Assembly (NCBI GenBank): GCA_034423115.1
Contig: DAOUJD010000016.1
Coordinates: 1-44,206 of the forward strand
DNA length: 44,206 bases
Source: Bin87 sp034423115
GTDB lineage: Bacteria; Chloroflexota; Dehalococcoidia; Lucifugimonadales; UBA3495
Direction: 5' to 3'
Part shown: piece by piece, positions 9,511 through 17,002 of the stretch
Numbering within the stretch: the stretch's first letter is position 1
How the letters are laid out: each line of letters starts with the position of its first letter
Notes under the pieces: generated by a model
What the model saw: only the letters and a program-made list of their open reading frames with translations
Database searches by the model: none
Told to the model about the DNA's origin: nothing
Position numbers and translations under genes: made by a program

Positions 9511-9957
9511 ATGAACTCGTCCGATATAACTTTGATCCGGTCATCATTCGCCCACATCGCGGACACCGCTGACACCGCCGCCCAGCTTTTCTACAACCGC
9601 CTGTTCGAGTTAGATGGAAGCCTGCGCTGGCTCTTTCATTCTGACCTGGAACGTCAGGGCCGGCTGTTGATGAAAATGATTTCCACCGCGGTGGATCATC
9701 TGGACGATTTGGACACGTTGGTGCCGTTGGTCGAGCAACTGGGACAACGGCACAAGGTTTACGGCGTTGAACCTGGCCACTACGACACCGTGGGCGCGGC
9801 TCTGCTCTGGACCCTGGAACAAGGGCTTGGGGAACATTACACCCCTGAGGTAGAACAGGCTTGGGCCAATGCCTACGGTCTGCTATCCGGAGTGATGCAA
9901 GGAGCCGCGGAAGATACCCCGGCCCCGCTCATAGAGAACGAAGTTGCTGTGGTCTGA
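9511..9957 (+). CDS. Single-domain bacterial haemoglobin
   Basis: A 148-residue globin without a reductase domain, like the Vitreoscilla-type and flavohaemoglobin globin modules. The proximal haem ligand is His81 in GQRHKVYGVEPGHY. Tyr28 (LFYNRLF) fits the B10 position and Gln49 probably the E7 position, the pair used for O2/NO binding in flavohaemoglobins. A strong AAGGAG sits 7 nt before the ATG. It is divergent from suf across a 200-nt intergenic region, so joint control by NO or oxidative stress is plausible but unproven. Likely roles are O2 binding or NO dioxygenation with a separate reductase. Confidence 0.88.
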   Translation: MNSSDITLIRSSFAHIADTADTAAQLFYNRLFELDGSLRWLFHSDLERQGRLLMKMISTAVDHLDDLDTLVPLVEQLGQRHKVYGVEPGHYDTVGAALLWTLEQGLGEHYTPEVEQAWANAYGLLSGVMQGAAEDTPAPLIENEVAVV

Positions 9958-10000
9958 TTGGCCCACGCTTTCCACGGACTGCCTTGCACACGCCGCGTCC

Positions 10001-10030
10001 GCCGAGGTCTAACACCCTCGGCGTTGCTTT
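10001..10030 (+). terminator. Probable terminator after the globin gene
   Basis: GCCGAGG (10001-10007) pairs with CCTCGGC (10016-10022) around an 8-nt loop, followed by the moderately T-rich GTTGCTTT. The remaining bases up to the next promoter (about 10031-10225) show no gene. Confidence 0.5.
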
Positions 10031-10228
10031 GTGTGAGCGGGTGATCCGTTGCAAACCCCGGCCTGCCGAATCCGCACTCGCGGTGCAGGGAGAGGTCGGG
10101 TTGCGTCGCCCGCCCCACCGTGTCGATAGCGTTCGTCCCCAGGACGTGGCCCACCAAAATTTGGTCGGCGACTCGCTGAAGTTTACGGACAGCATTTGCT
10201 GTGCGTTCGCCACTCCGCAGGTGGTAAA

Positions 10229-10237
10229 TGCTATACT
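10229..10237 (+). promoter_or_regulatory. Extended -10 promoter for tatD
   Basis: TGCTATACT is an extended -10 element about 50 nt before the tatD ATG. No good -35 is visible, as expected for extended -10 promoters. The identical nonamer recurs before the Fur-family gene (13898-13906). Confidence 0.55.
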
Positions 10238-10287
10238 CTGGTCGTTAGACAAACGGCCCGACGCCGGCCACGCTTGGGAGTATTCGG

Positions 10288-11112
10288 ATGACCTCCGGCC
10301 CGATCTTCTGCGATACTCACACCCACCTCGACCAATACGAACAATACGATCCGGCGGAGTTGCCCGGGATACTGGAAAGGTCCCACGACGCCGGAGTCGG
10401 TTATATCGTTTTGGCCGGCACGACCGTGGAGTCCACCGAGCGTTGCATCGCGCTCGCCAATCAGCATCCCATGTTTTACGCGGGTGTTGGCATCCATCCG
10501 ATGCAAGCTCACGTTCCCGTCGACGATGCTTCCTACGCTCAGTTAGAATCTCTCGCTCGCGACAACCCCCGCGTGGTGTGCATCTCGGAAGTGGGCCTTG
10601 ATTACCTGCCCGATTCACCCGATCACCAAGTCCAGGATCAGGTTTTCCGCCAGCACATCCACCTCGCCAAAAGCCTGGGCTTGCCGGTGATATTCCATTC
10701 GCGTGAATCACATCCTGAAGTATTCAAGGTGCTACGTGAAGAAAACGCCGGCCAGGTGGGGGGCGCGATGCACTACTTCCAGGGCGATCTGGAGACGGCG
10801 CGGGCCGCTATAGATTGCGGGTTTTTCATATCCCTGGCCCGACCGCTGACCAGACTGCCGGAACTTCGGGAGGTCGCACGGGTCATCCCGATGGAGCATA
10901 TCGTGCTCGAAACGGATGCCTATCCGCAGCCGTTCAAAAAATACCGGCACAACTGGACCGAGCCACGCCATTTGGCAGAGGTGGCCGAGTGCCTGGCTTC
11001 GGTCAAGGGGATTTCAGTTGAAGAGGTGGCGGAAATCACCACCGCCAACCTCAGCAATCTGCTCCGCTTGAACGCTCCACAGCAACCTGGTGAATTGGCG
11101 ACCACTGCCTGA
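10288..11112 (+). CDS. tatD: TatD-family metal-dependent hydrolase/nuclease
   Basis: A 274-residue TIM-barrel metallohydrolase of the TatD family, cytoplasmic exo/endonucleases implicated in DNA repair and quality control. Metal ligands are readable: His11 and His13 (CDTHTHLD), Glu101 (SEVGLDY), His137 (IFHSRE), His162 (MHYFQG) and Asp210 (LETDAYPQP). The C-terminal NLSNLLRL segment is family-typical. It begins a same-strand run with the glycosylase-like and DUF1802 genes, the next start lying 34 nt after its stop. Confidence 0.9.
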   Translation: MTSGPIFCDTHTHLDQYEQYDPAELPGILERSHDAGVGYIVLAGTTVESTERCIALANQHPMFYAGVGIHPMQAHVPVDDASYAQLESLARDNPRVVCISEVGLDYLPDSPDHQVQDQVFRQHIHLAKSLGLPVIFHSRESHPEVFKVLREENAGQVGGAMHYFQGDLETARAAIDCGFFISLARPLTRLPELREVARVIPMEHIVLETDAYPQPFKKYRHNWTEPRHLAEVAECLASVKGISVEEVAEITTANLSNLLRLNAPQQPGELATTA

Positions 11113-11145
11113 TTGAGCACACGCGGTCGCCAGGAGAGGAACGCC

Positions 11146-11616
11146 ATGCCCGACCAACCGGAACGTCAACATCCCGAAGCGCCTGAGCAAATTGTTCCGC
11201 AGAGCCTGAACGATTATCTGGAAGTCATGACCAAAGCAGTCTTCCAAAGCGGCATGTCATGGAGGGTGGTCAACAACAAATGGGCGGGATTTCAAGAAGG
11301 ATTCCAGGGCTTCGACGTCGCCAGAGTTGCTGCCATGGACGAGTCGGCCGTTGACGACCTCGCCGCCGATACTAGAATCATCCGCAACCGGCGCAAGATT
11401 GTAGCTACCGTCCACAACGCTCAGCGTTTGATCGAACTCGATGAGGAGTACGAGGGCATCCGCAACTACTTCCGCTCGCATGGGGATTTCTACGACGTGC
11501 TCAAGGACGTTCGCAAACAGTTCAAATACATGGGAGACACGGGTACCTACTATTGGATGTACGTGCTGGGAGAAGAGGTTCCCGACTACGCGGAGTTCTG
11601 TAACCGCGGAAAATGA
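11146..11616 (+). CDS. Tag-like DNA-3-methyladenine glycosylase homologue lacking the catalytic Glu
   Basis: A 156-residue protein of the Tag (adenine glycosylase I) family, identified from FQSGMSWRVVNNKWAGF (33-49), the FDVARVAAM segment and RIIRNRRKIVATVHNAQ, all with clear counterparts in E. coli Tag. In Tag the stretch before QAGLSW is LEGQ with catalytic Glu38; here the aligned residues are KAVF, so Ala31 replaces the Glu. The N-terminal and C-terminal Cys/His zinc ligands of E. coli Tag are also absent. It may be a non-catalytic or altered-specificity DNA-binding relative. The ATG at 11146 was chosen over an upstream TTG because AGGAGAGG precedes it by about 6 nt. Confidence 0.8.
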   Translation: MPDQPERQHPEAPEQIVPQSLNDYLEVMTKAVFQSGMSWRVVNNKWAGFQEGFQGFDVARVAAMDESAVDDLAADTRIIRNRRKIVATVHNAQRLIELDEEYEGIRNYFRSHGDFYDVLKDVRKQFKYMGDTGTYYWMYVLGEEVPDYAEFCNRGK

Positions 11617-11682
11617 TCCAATGTCGTTGGATATCGCTAGTGGAGACCCCTTGAGATTTCGTCCGCATCGGAGGCACAACTG

Positions 11683-12273
11683 ATGAACACACCGGAAACT
11701 TGCCAACTTGCCCTCAAAGAATGGGCTATCACCGTCCAGGCTTTGGCCGACGGCGACCAGATTCTTATGATCCGGAAGGGTGGAATCCATGAGGAGAGCA
11801 AAGACTTCCGTGTCGTGCATCCGGAATTTTTGCTTTACCCGACCTACCTCCACCAGCGCGAAGACCTGCTGAAAAGTGCGCATCAACCCGCCTTGCATCG
11901 GCTGCTCGAAGGCAACCCAACCGACACCGACGCGGTTACCTTTACCCATTGGGCACGCGTTCACGAACTTTTGGAAATCGACCGTTTGGACAAGGTGGAG
12001 AGCCTCGCGTCGCACCATATCTGGGCCGATAGCTACGCCGAGTCCCGCCTTCATTGGAAGGCCATGGTGCCACTGACCATTATGCTGCTGCGCGTTTTCC
12101 GAATGGAAACACCCACAACCGTGCCCTTCATCCCGGAGTACGGCGGATGCAAATCATGGGTAGATGTCATCCCAACCGTCCGCCTGGGCGACGCGACTCC
12201 AGTGATCGACGATGACCGGTTCAACCGAATGGTGGAAGCGATCCACGATAGTTTGGAACTTGTCCCTGCATAG
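11683..12273 (+). CDS. DUF1802 family protein
   Basis: A 196-residue DUF1802 protein of unknown function. Diagnostic sequence is the N-terminal LALKEWAITVQAL, then ILMIRKGGIHEE (27-38) and FLLYPTYLHQREDLL (49-63), all typical of the family. No signal or membrane segment is visible. GGAGG lies 8 nt before the ATG. It follows the Tag-like gene by 66 nt, so it may be cotranscribed. Confidence 0.85.
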   Translation: MNTPETCQLALKEWAITVQALADGDQILMIRKGGIHEESKDFRVVHPEFLLYPTYLHQREDLLKSAHQPALHRLLEGNPTDTDAVTFTHWARVHELLEIDRLDKVESLASHHIWADSYAESRLHWKAMVPLTIMLLRVFRMETPTTVPFIPEYGGCKSWVDVIPTVRLGDATPVIDDDRFNRMVEAIHDSLELVPA

Positions 12274-12342
12274 TGGACCCTCGCTCTCCCCTTGGCCGGT
12301 TTCGTTGAAATAACGGCTACATTGGCGGCCACACGACCGCCC

Positions 12343-12606
12343 ATGTACGACTTCCTGTTCGACTTGGTGGTTGATCCCATATGCGTGGGTTTCAGCAACG
12401 GCCCAGGAGCGTGCGGATGCGGCGACATATTTCGTTTCCACCGGGACGAAATGGACTCGCTGGCTCTCGAATGGGCAAGCGAAGAGAATCTCACCTGGCC
12501 GGACCGAGTGGATCTGCTGCTAAAATTGGACAAACTCCCCTGGCACAGGGATGAAATCACCTTCCATTGGGGATATGCTGACGAACTCGGGAGCAACAAG
12601 TGCTAA
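12343..12606 (+). CDS. Small hypothetical protein
   Basis: An 87-residue frame not matched to a family I know. It contains PGACGCGDIFRFHRDEMDSLALEWA and a Trp/Asp-rich C-terminal half, with codon use like its neighbours, which is why I keep it. The ATG at 12343 has no obvious Shine-Dalgarno; a TTG at 12292 would add 17 residues. It ends about 140 nt before the aldo/keto reductase. Confidence 0.45.
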   Translation: MYDFLFDLVVDPICVGFSNGPGACGCGDIFRFHRDEMDSLALEWASEENLTWPDRVDLLLKLDKLPWHRDEITFHWGYADELGSNKC

Positions 12607-12749
12607 TCTCGGCCGCGTAAAACAGCCACGTGCAACAATGACTGGATCGCCGCTGTGCGCCGCCGACTCCAAACTCCCAAATTGCCCAGTTGACTCGACG
12701 GGATTTTCAAACTGGACACCAGGCAGCGACAAAGTAAGGACGCTATATC

Positions 12750-13757
12750 ATGAAATATCGCCAATTGCCTCGCACGGATCTCCTTCTGTCGGAAGTCGGC
12801 TTCGGTGTCTGGACCGTCGCCACCAATTGGTGGGGACGGATACCCGAGGAGACCCGGCGTCAACTCCTTGAAGAAGCTTTGGAACTGGGCATCAATTTCT
12901 TCGATACCGCCGACACGTACGGCGACGGCTATGGGGAGGAGGTCCTGTCGAAGTTCATGGGACACCGCCGCCACGACATGATCATCGCCACCAAATTCGG
13001 CTACGACATCTACGACCAAACCACGCCAAGAATCGGGCACCAGGAACGGCCCCAAAAATTCGAACCCGAATTCATCCGGTTCGCCTGTGAGCAATCTTTG
13101 CGGCGTCTGAATACGGACTACATCGACCTGTATCAACTCCACAACCCGCGCATCGCGGCCATCGAAGATGACGACGTCTTCGAAGCGCTGGAGGCTCTCA
13201 AAGAGGAAGGCAAGATACGCTACTACGGGTCGGCTTTGGGTCCTGATATCGGATGGTTCGAAGAAGGCCAGGCCAGCATGGAGGAACGGCACGTCAGCAG
13301 TTGCCAGATCATTTACAGCATTCTGGAGCAGGATCCCGCCAAAGATTTCTTCCCCATCGCGGATAAAGAAGCAGTCGGCCTGTTGTCGCGGGTGCCGCAT
13401 GCCTCCGAGGCGCTCACCGGGAGATACGATGAGGCACCTGAATTCGACGAAAACGACCACCGTTCGTACCGCCGGCACCAGTGGTTGAGCGAGGCTTTGG
13501 TGAAGGTCGATCAGGTCAAGTTCCTGGCCGGCGAAGAGGTTGGTCGCACCATGAGCCAGGCCGCCATCCAGTTTGTGCTGCACCAACCCACCATCACCAG
13601 CGTGCTGCCCAACTTCACCACCCTGGAGGAACTCAACGAATACTCGGCCGCCGTGGAAACCCCGCCGATCACCGAGGGCGATCAGGCCATCATCGATGAC
13701 CTGTGGGCGAACAATTTTTACGTGGGAGAACCTGAGCCGGAATTCCGCGAGATCTAA
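12750..13757 (+). CDS. Aldo/keto reductase
   Basis: A 335-residue NAD(P)H-dependent aldo/keto reductase. The catalytic tetrad is visible: Asp52 (NFFDTADTYG), Tyr57, Lys82 (IATKFGYD) and His131 (YQLHNPR). The C-terminal QFVLHQPTITSVLPNFTTLEEL region is the usual cofactor-binding end. An AAGGA lies about 10 nt before the ATG. A clean hairpin terminator follows 28 nt after its stop. The substrate cannot be inferred. Confidence 0.92.
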   Translation: MKYRQLPRTDLLLSEVGFGVWTVATNWWGRIPEETRRQLLEEALELGINFFDTADTYGDGYGEEVLSKFMGHRRHDMIIATKFGYDIYDQTTPRIGHQERPQKFEPEFIRFACEQSLRRLNTDYIDLYQLHNPRIAAIEDDDVFEALEALKEEGKIRYYGSALGPDIGWFEEGQASMEERHVSSCQIIYSILEQDPAKDFFPIADKEAVGLLSRVPHASEALTGRYDEAPEFDENDHRSYRRHQWLSEALVKVDQVKFLAGEEVGRTMSQAAIQFVLHQPTITSVLPNFTTLEELNEYSAAVETPPITEGDQAIIDDLWANNFYVGEPEPEFREI

Positions 13758-13785
13758 TCGCTCAACCCGTCAACAGCCAACGAAC

Positions 13786-13814
13786 GGGCGGCATAGAGAG
13801 CCGCCCCTCTTTCG
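13786..13814 (+). terminator. Rho-independent terminator
   Basis: GGGCGGC (13786-13792) and GCCGCCC (13800-13806) form a perfect 7-bp stem with a 7-nt loop, followed by CTCTTTCG. It closes the aldo/keto reductase transcript. Confidence 0.75.
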
Positions 13815-13876
13815 TATTCCGTCTCCGGTTTGACGTTCTAATTGTGCGGCACGTCGCCTGTTTGCCGGCCTCACGT

Positions 13877-13906
13877 TTGCCGCTCCCGGAGGCCGGGTGC
13901 TATACT
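13877..13906 (+). promoter_or_regulatory. Promoter of the Fur-family gene
   Basis: TTGCCG (13877-13882), an 18-nt spacer and extended -10 TGCTATACT (13898-13906), about 60 nt before the start codon. No perfect inverted repeat typical of a Per or Fur box was found around it. Confidence 0.55.
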
Positions 13907-13964
13907 CAGCGCGTGCGTCCGGCCACTGCAATGTGGGGCTCCCCCGACGTGCGCGGAGGGTCTC

Positions 13965-14417
13965 ATGATGCAGAACGTGGTGGTGCAACAACTTCGTCAG
14001 AGCGGCGTGCGTGTGACCCCGCAGCGGTTGGCGATCGCCGAGGCCGTGTTGAACTCCACTGACCATCCCACCGTGCAGCAGATACACGAACGGGTACAGC
14101 AGCATTTCCCGTCGATGACCCTGGCGACCGTATATTCGACGTTGGGTGTGCTATCCAAGAGCGGACTCATCCAGGAACTCCCCTTCGCCAAGCAGTCCCG
14201 CTACGAAAGCAATGTCTCGCCGCACGTCAACCTGGTGTGCATCGGGTGCGGAAACATCACTGACGCAGACGAGAGCAGCGAAACCATCGTGAGGTTGCGC
14301 GAGCAGGTTTCCACCGAGACCAGTTTCCACGTCATGTGGCAACGGATAGATTTCCACGGTTGGTGTCCCGCCTGCACCTCGGCGGGCGTTTTGGAAACCG
14401 CAGACGCCGGTTCATGA
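13965..14417 (+). CDS. Fur-family (PerR-like) metal-dependent repressor
   Basis: A 150-residue Fur-superfamily regulator. The winged helix is at about 15-75 (RVTPQRLAIAEAVL, HPTVQQIHERV, TLATVYSTLGVLSKSGLI). The structural zinc site is two CxxC pairs, Cys92/Cys95 and Cys134/Cys137. Overall closest to PerR, but in the regulatory metal region PerR's Asp85, His91 and His93 align with Glu81, His87 and Asn89 (SPHVNLVC), so the sensing site is altered. The ATG at 13965 (or 13968) is placed by GGAGGG just upstream; the longer upstream frame is non-coding. It overlaps the next gene by 4 bp. Confidence 0.88.
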   Translation: MMQNVVVQQLRQSGVRVTPQRLAIAEAVLNSTDHPTVQQIHERVQQHFPSMTLATVYSTLGVLSKSGLIQELPFAKQSRYESNVSPHVNLVCIGCGNITDADESSETIVRLREQVSTETSFHVMWQRIDFHGWCPACTSAGVLETADAGS

Positions 14418-14779
14418 TCAACGAAATAGTCGGCATCACACTCTGGACCGCCGACCTGGACCGGATGCTCCGGTTCTACCGCGATACCCTGAGGTTCCCG
14501 TTGCACTCCTTCCACGAAGACGAGGGATTCGCCGCGTTCCAACTGGGCAATCTACGGTTCAACGTGGGGCTGCATGGTGAAATCCGAGGCCAATCACGCG
14601 ATCCCCTGAGGGTGATGCCTCACCTGGGAGTTGACGACATCCAGGCGGAACACGCACGGCTCGCCGCGGAGGGCGTGGAGTTCATTCGCACGCCCGAACA
14701 GGAGCATTGGGGCGGCTGGGTAGCTACCCTGAAGGACCCTGACGGCAACGTGCTCCAGTTGCTCCAATTCCCCAAATAG
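14414..14779 (+). CDS. Glyoxalase/bleomycin-resistance-fold (VOC) protein
   Basis: A 121-residue single VOC domain. It begins INEIVGITLWTADLDRMLRFYRDTL, continues with a HLGVDDI strand, and ends VATLKDPDGNVLQLLQFPK, where the Glu usual at the last metal position is Gln. It overlaps the regulator by ATGA, so the two form an operon and this enzyme may respond to the metal or peroxide signal. Substrate unknown: lactoylglutathione lyase, dioxygenase or resistance-type binding are all possible. Confidence 0.85.
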   Translation: MINEIVGITLWTADLDRMLRFYRDTLRFPLHSFHEDEGFAAFQLGNLRFNVGLHGEIRGQSRDPLRVMPHLGVDDIQAEHARLAAEGVEFIRTPEQEHWGGWVATLKDPDGNVLQLLQFPK

Positions 14780-14887
14780 TCGCAGGCCCGGGCCGGCCTG
14801 GTACCGGACCCGATTACGCTGGCCCGTTCCAGGCCTCGCGGTCAGACGGCTTTCACAGTAGAGGGGCCCCGATGGCAGCGGACGCGT

Positions 14888-15547
14888 TCAGTCCGCGACT
14901 CGACCCGCAGATTCCTCTTCTGGAATGTAGGACGGCCTCACCAACTCGTAGACGTCATCGGTGTGGCAGTACATGTTGCCCGCCAAACGGCCCGTCGGCC
15001 TCAGGGCTTCATGGTTGATGCGCAGGCCGTTCGGTCCTTCGTAGAGAATATCGTCGCGCACGTGCATCCTGACGATCTCGCCGATCACAAGTCCGTGGGA
15101 GTGGGGTTGCTCGCCGATATTCACCACCTGCATCAACCGGCATTCCATGTTGACCGGCGATTCCAGCACCCGGGGCGCCTTCACGATCTCGCTGGGAGCC
15201 TCTGTCAGTCCGGCGATGTCGAACTCCGAGACATCGGAGGGGTACTCAGCGGCGGTGGCGTTCATGGCCGCAGCGATGTCGTCTACCACTACGTTGACCA
15301 CGTACTCGCCCGTTTCCTCAACGTTGGTCAACGTGTCCTTACGCTTGTCCTGCCATCCTGCGGCCTTGCGAGACGATGAAAATATCAGCGTCGGCGGGTT
15401 GTAAGCCATGGCGTTGAAGAAACTGTATGGAGCCAGGTTCACGACTCCTTCGGTGGATATGGTCGAGACGAATGCGATGGGCCGCGGCACCACCACGCCG
15501 GTCAGAATCATGTTGAATCGGTCAAAATTCCTGGGGTCGATCAACAT
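14888..15547 (-). CDS. Flavin reductase-like FMN-binding split-barrel protein
   Basis: A 219-residue member of the flavin reductase family, which binds FMN and supplies reduced flavin or acts as an NAD(P)H:flavin oxidoreductase. VVPRPIAFVSTISTEGVVNLAP near the N-terminus, then SFFNAMAYNPPTLIFSSS and the KDTLTNVEETGEYVVNVV region are diagnostic. The ATG at 15547 is preferred because GGAG lies 9 nt upstream; a longer frame to 15619 adds a non-conserved tail. It converges on the glyoxalase gene with about 108 nt of GC-rich spacer. Confidence 0.88.
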   Translation of the reverse strand: MLIDPRNFDRFNMILTGVVVPRPIAFVSTISTEGVVNLAPYSFFNAMAYNPPTLIFSSSRKAAGWQDKRKDTLTNVEETGEYVVNVVVDDIAAAMNATAAEYPSDVSEFDIAGLTEAPSEIVKAPRVLESPVNMECRLMQVVNIGEQPHSHGLVIGEIVRMHVRDDILYEGPNGLRINHEALRPTGRLAGNMYCHTDDVYELVRPSYIPEEESAGRVAD

Positions 15548-16430
15548 ATTGAGGAACTCCTGCTGCCTGGGAATAGTTTCGCCAACAGAAATTTGGCGGA
15601 GATGATTATACCCCCGCATTTGAATGCAGGGCTTTCGATTATCTGCCCCGCCTGTCCGATGGTCCTGAGCTGCCGTAGGTCAGTCTGTGGCGGGTTGGCG
15701 TGCAGGGGCGCGCACCCTTGCCCACCATCGACAGGGCGGTCTGGGAGACCGGCCATTGAAGTACAAGGGCCCGGGACGAGGGCGCGGCGATTTCGCTTGG
15801 GCACGCTATTTCAGCGTCAGTTCGACACGGACAGACTCACGAGCAATCGTGGTAGCACCGCGGTCGTCGTCGGTAGTGTTTCTCTGGATGTTTGCCTCCG
15901 TTGGGGTTGGTGGTTGGTTTGAGGTTTCGGGTGTCAGGTTGTGGTTCGGGTTGCGTGTCGGAGCACGGCCAACACTGTTTTTTGCTTGCGCAGAAAGATA
16001 TCGTCCTAGGCTTCCGTGTCCTCGCGGGTAGCCGGCCAATGATACCGGGGCAATGCGAGCACGGGGCGGTGGTAACACCCGCTGGGTTCCGGGAGCTTGG
16101 CCGGGGAATATCAATCCGCCAGAGGCGGACCTTCGGTCCGCCAGAGGCGGATCTACGACTCTAGGCTCCTTGGGAACCTTATCCTGCTGTTTGGTAACCG
16201 ACAGGCCGTTATGCGACCCGAACCTTTTTGACACCTCGCCATGTTGAGTAGTTTGGTGGCTGCCGCTGCATGCGATGCGGCCGACCCCGCCCGGTTCTCG
16301 AGTTCCGAGCGGGGAACCTGACATGGTTAGGATAGAACGTGGGTGCGATCAAGGGCAACGGGCGGGTGTCATTGTTGTGGGTTTTTCTTTACATCGATAA
16401 ATAGGATGAACGGGATGGGGATTATCCGAA
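15548..16430. other. Gene-poor repeat-rich stretch
   Basis: No supported gene. Frames on both strands (for example minus 15806-16324, 172 codons) show no codon bias, run through repeats and lack family resemblance. Recognisable pieces are a copy of the GCAGGGCTTTCGATTAT end sequence of the 28230 element (15626-15647), twin TCCGCCAGAGGCGGA palindromes (16115-16151), and the degenerate GGATGAACGGGATGGGG repeat (16404 onward). Confidence 0.6.
16115..16151. repeat. Paired TCCGCCAGAGGCGGA palindromes
   Basis: TCCGCCAGAGGCGGA occurs exactly at 16115-16129 and 16137-16151. Each unit is a perfect 6+3+6 inverted repeat and the two are 7 nt apart. Related sequence (GCCGGAGGCGGAC) appears near 32114, and AGGCGGACAG opens the window, so this is a dispersed intergenic repeat. 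Confidence 0.8.
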
Positions 16431-16470
16431 TCAGGATTTGCAGGATTTTTGGATTATATTATTGGGATTG
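16404..16470. repeat. Degenerate GGATtt(g)caGGATtt dispersed repeat
   Basis: A run of short GGAT-containing units (GGATGAACGGGATGGGG, then AATCAGGATTTGCAGGATTT). Similar rhythm appears at 10-80 and 32735-32775. The repeat abuts the decayed toxin frame at 16431-16571 and may mark its deletion boundary. Confidence 0.6.
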
Positions 16471-16571
16471 GGCGCATCGTCATAATGGTAGGGAGGATGG
16501 ATGTTGTGGCTGCTCTTCCGGTGAGAATGCCGCAGCGGACTCGGCGTGTTGTGGTCAAACAGGATTTTCAA
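16431..16571 (-). pseudogene. Remnant of a DUF5615-type (PIN-like) toxin
   Basis: A TTG start inside the 3' end of the DUF433 pseudogene opens a frame beginning MKILFDHNTPSPLRH, the characteristic N-terminus of DUF5615 PIN-like toxins. After LRH the frame degenerates; shifting frame gives LTGRAATTS, close to the expected next segment, so a frameshift followed by truncation into the GGAT repeat is likely. Only about the first 25 residues of a protein normally ~110 long remain. Gene order (antitoxin then overlapping toxin) is that of DUF433/DUF5615 pairs. Confidence 0.65.
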
Positions 16572-16794
16572 TCCTGACCTTGGCGTCAAGGCTTTTCACC
16601 TCGTGCTCCAATACGGATCGGACCTGTAGTTCGGTGACTCCGGGAAACCACGCCAGGAATTCCTAGATAGTGGCACCCTCGGCAAGATTTCCAAACAGGG
16701 CGGATACCGGTACTCTGGTGCCCGTAAAGACCCATGCTCCGCTCATCCGGTCGGGCACGCTTTCGACGGCTGGGCAGATACTCCAGTCGGTCAT
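16555..16794 (-). pseudogene. DUF433 antitoxin with in-frame amber stop
   Basis: The 79-codon frame begins MTDWSICPAVESVPDRMSG and reads WVFTGTRVPVSALFGNLAEGATI, the DUF433 core. TAG at codon 44 (16663-16665) interrupts it. After the stop the same frame continues as EFLAWFPGVTELQVRSVLEH, exactly the expected DUF433 second half, to a natural TGA. A single substitution in a Glu or Lys codon would explain it. DUF433 proteins are antitoxins for DUF5615 toxins, whose remnant overlaps the 3' end. Confidence 0.82.
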
Positions 16795-16947
16795 GTTGTC
16801 ACCTCGGGTTGGAGCGTCCGGTTCCGTGTGTCGCCAACGGATGCTCGTCTTGGCGTAGTATAAACGCCGCTGCGGACCTGCGGCACCATGTGCAGGATCC
16901 GCATGGGGCGGGCGAACTCCGCAGGATGAGGATGAGGGGAATCGAAC

Positions 16948-16970
16948 GGGGCGGGTTTGAAACCCGCCCC
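16948..16970. repeat. GGGGCGGG..CCCGCCCC palindrome
   Basis: An exact 23-base palindrome with one central base, arms GGGGCGGGTTT and AAACCCGCCCC, followed by TACG, 33 nt after the end of the LLM oxidoreductase on the minus strand. Similar palindromes with GGGGC/GCCCC ends lie at 19126-19147 and 43794-43819. It could double as a terminator, but its flank is not T-rich. Confidence 0.75.
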
Positions 16971-17002
16971 TACGTGGTTTTGTGGTAGCCGAGAGTGCGT
17001 GG

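Noticed and set aside
15806..16324. 172-codon minus-strand frame
   Set aside because: No codon bias, includes twin palindromic repeats within the frame, no recognisable domain.
15548..16330. SRP RNA, tmRNA or RNase P RNA in the gene-poor stretch
   Set aside because: Conserved core sequences of these RNAs were not found on either strand.
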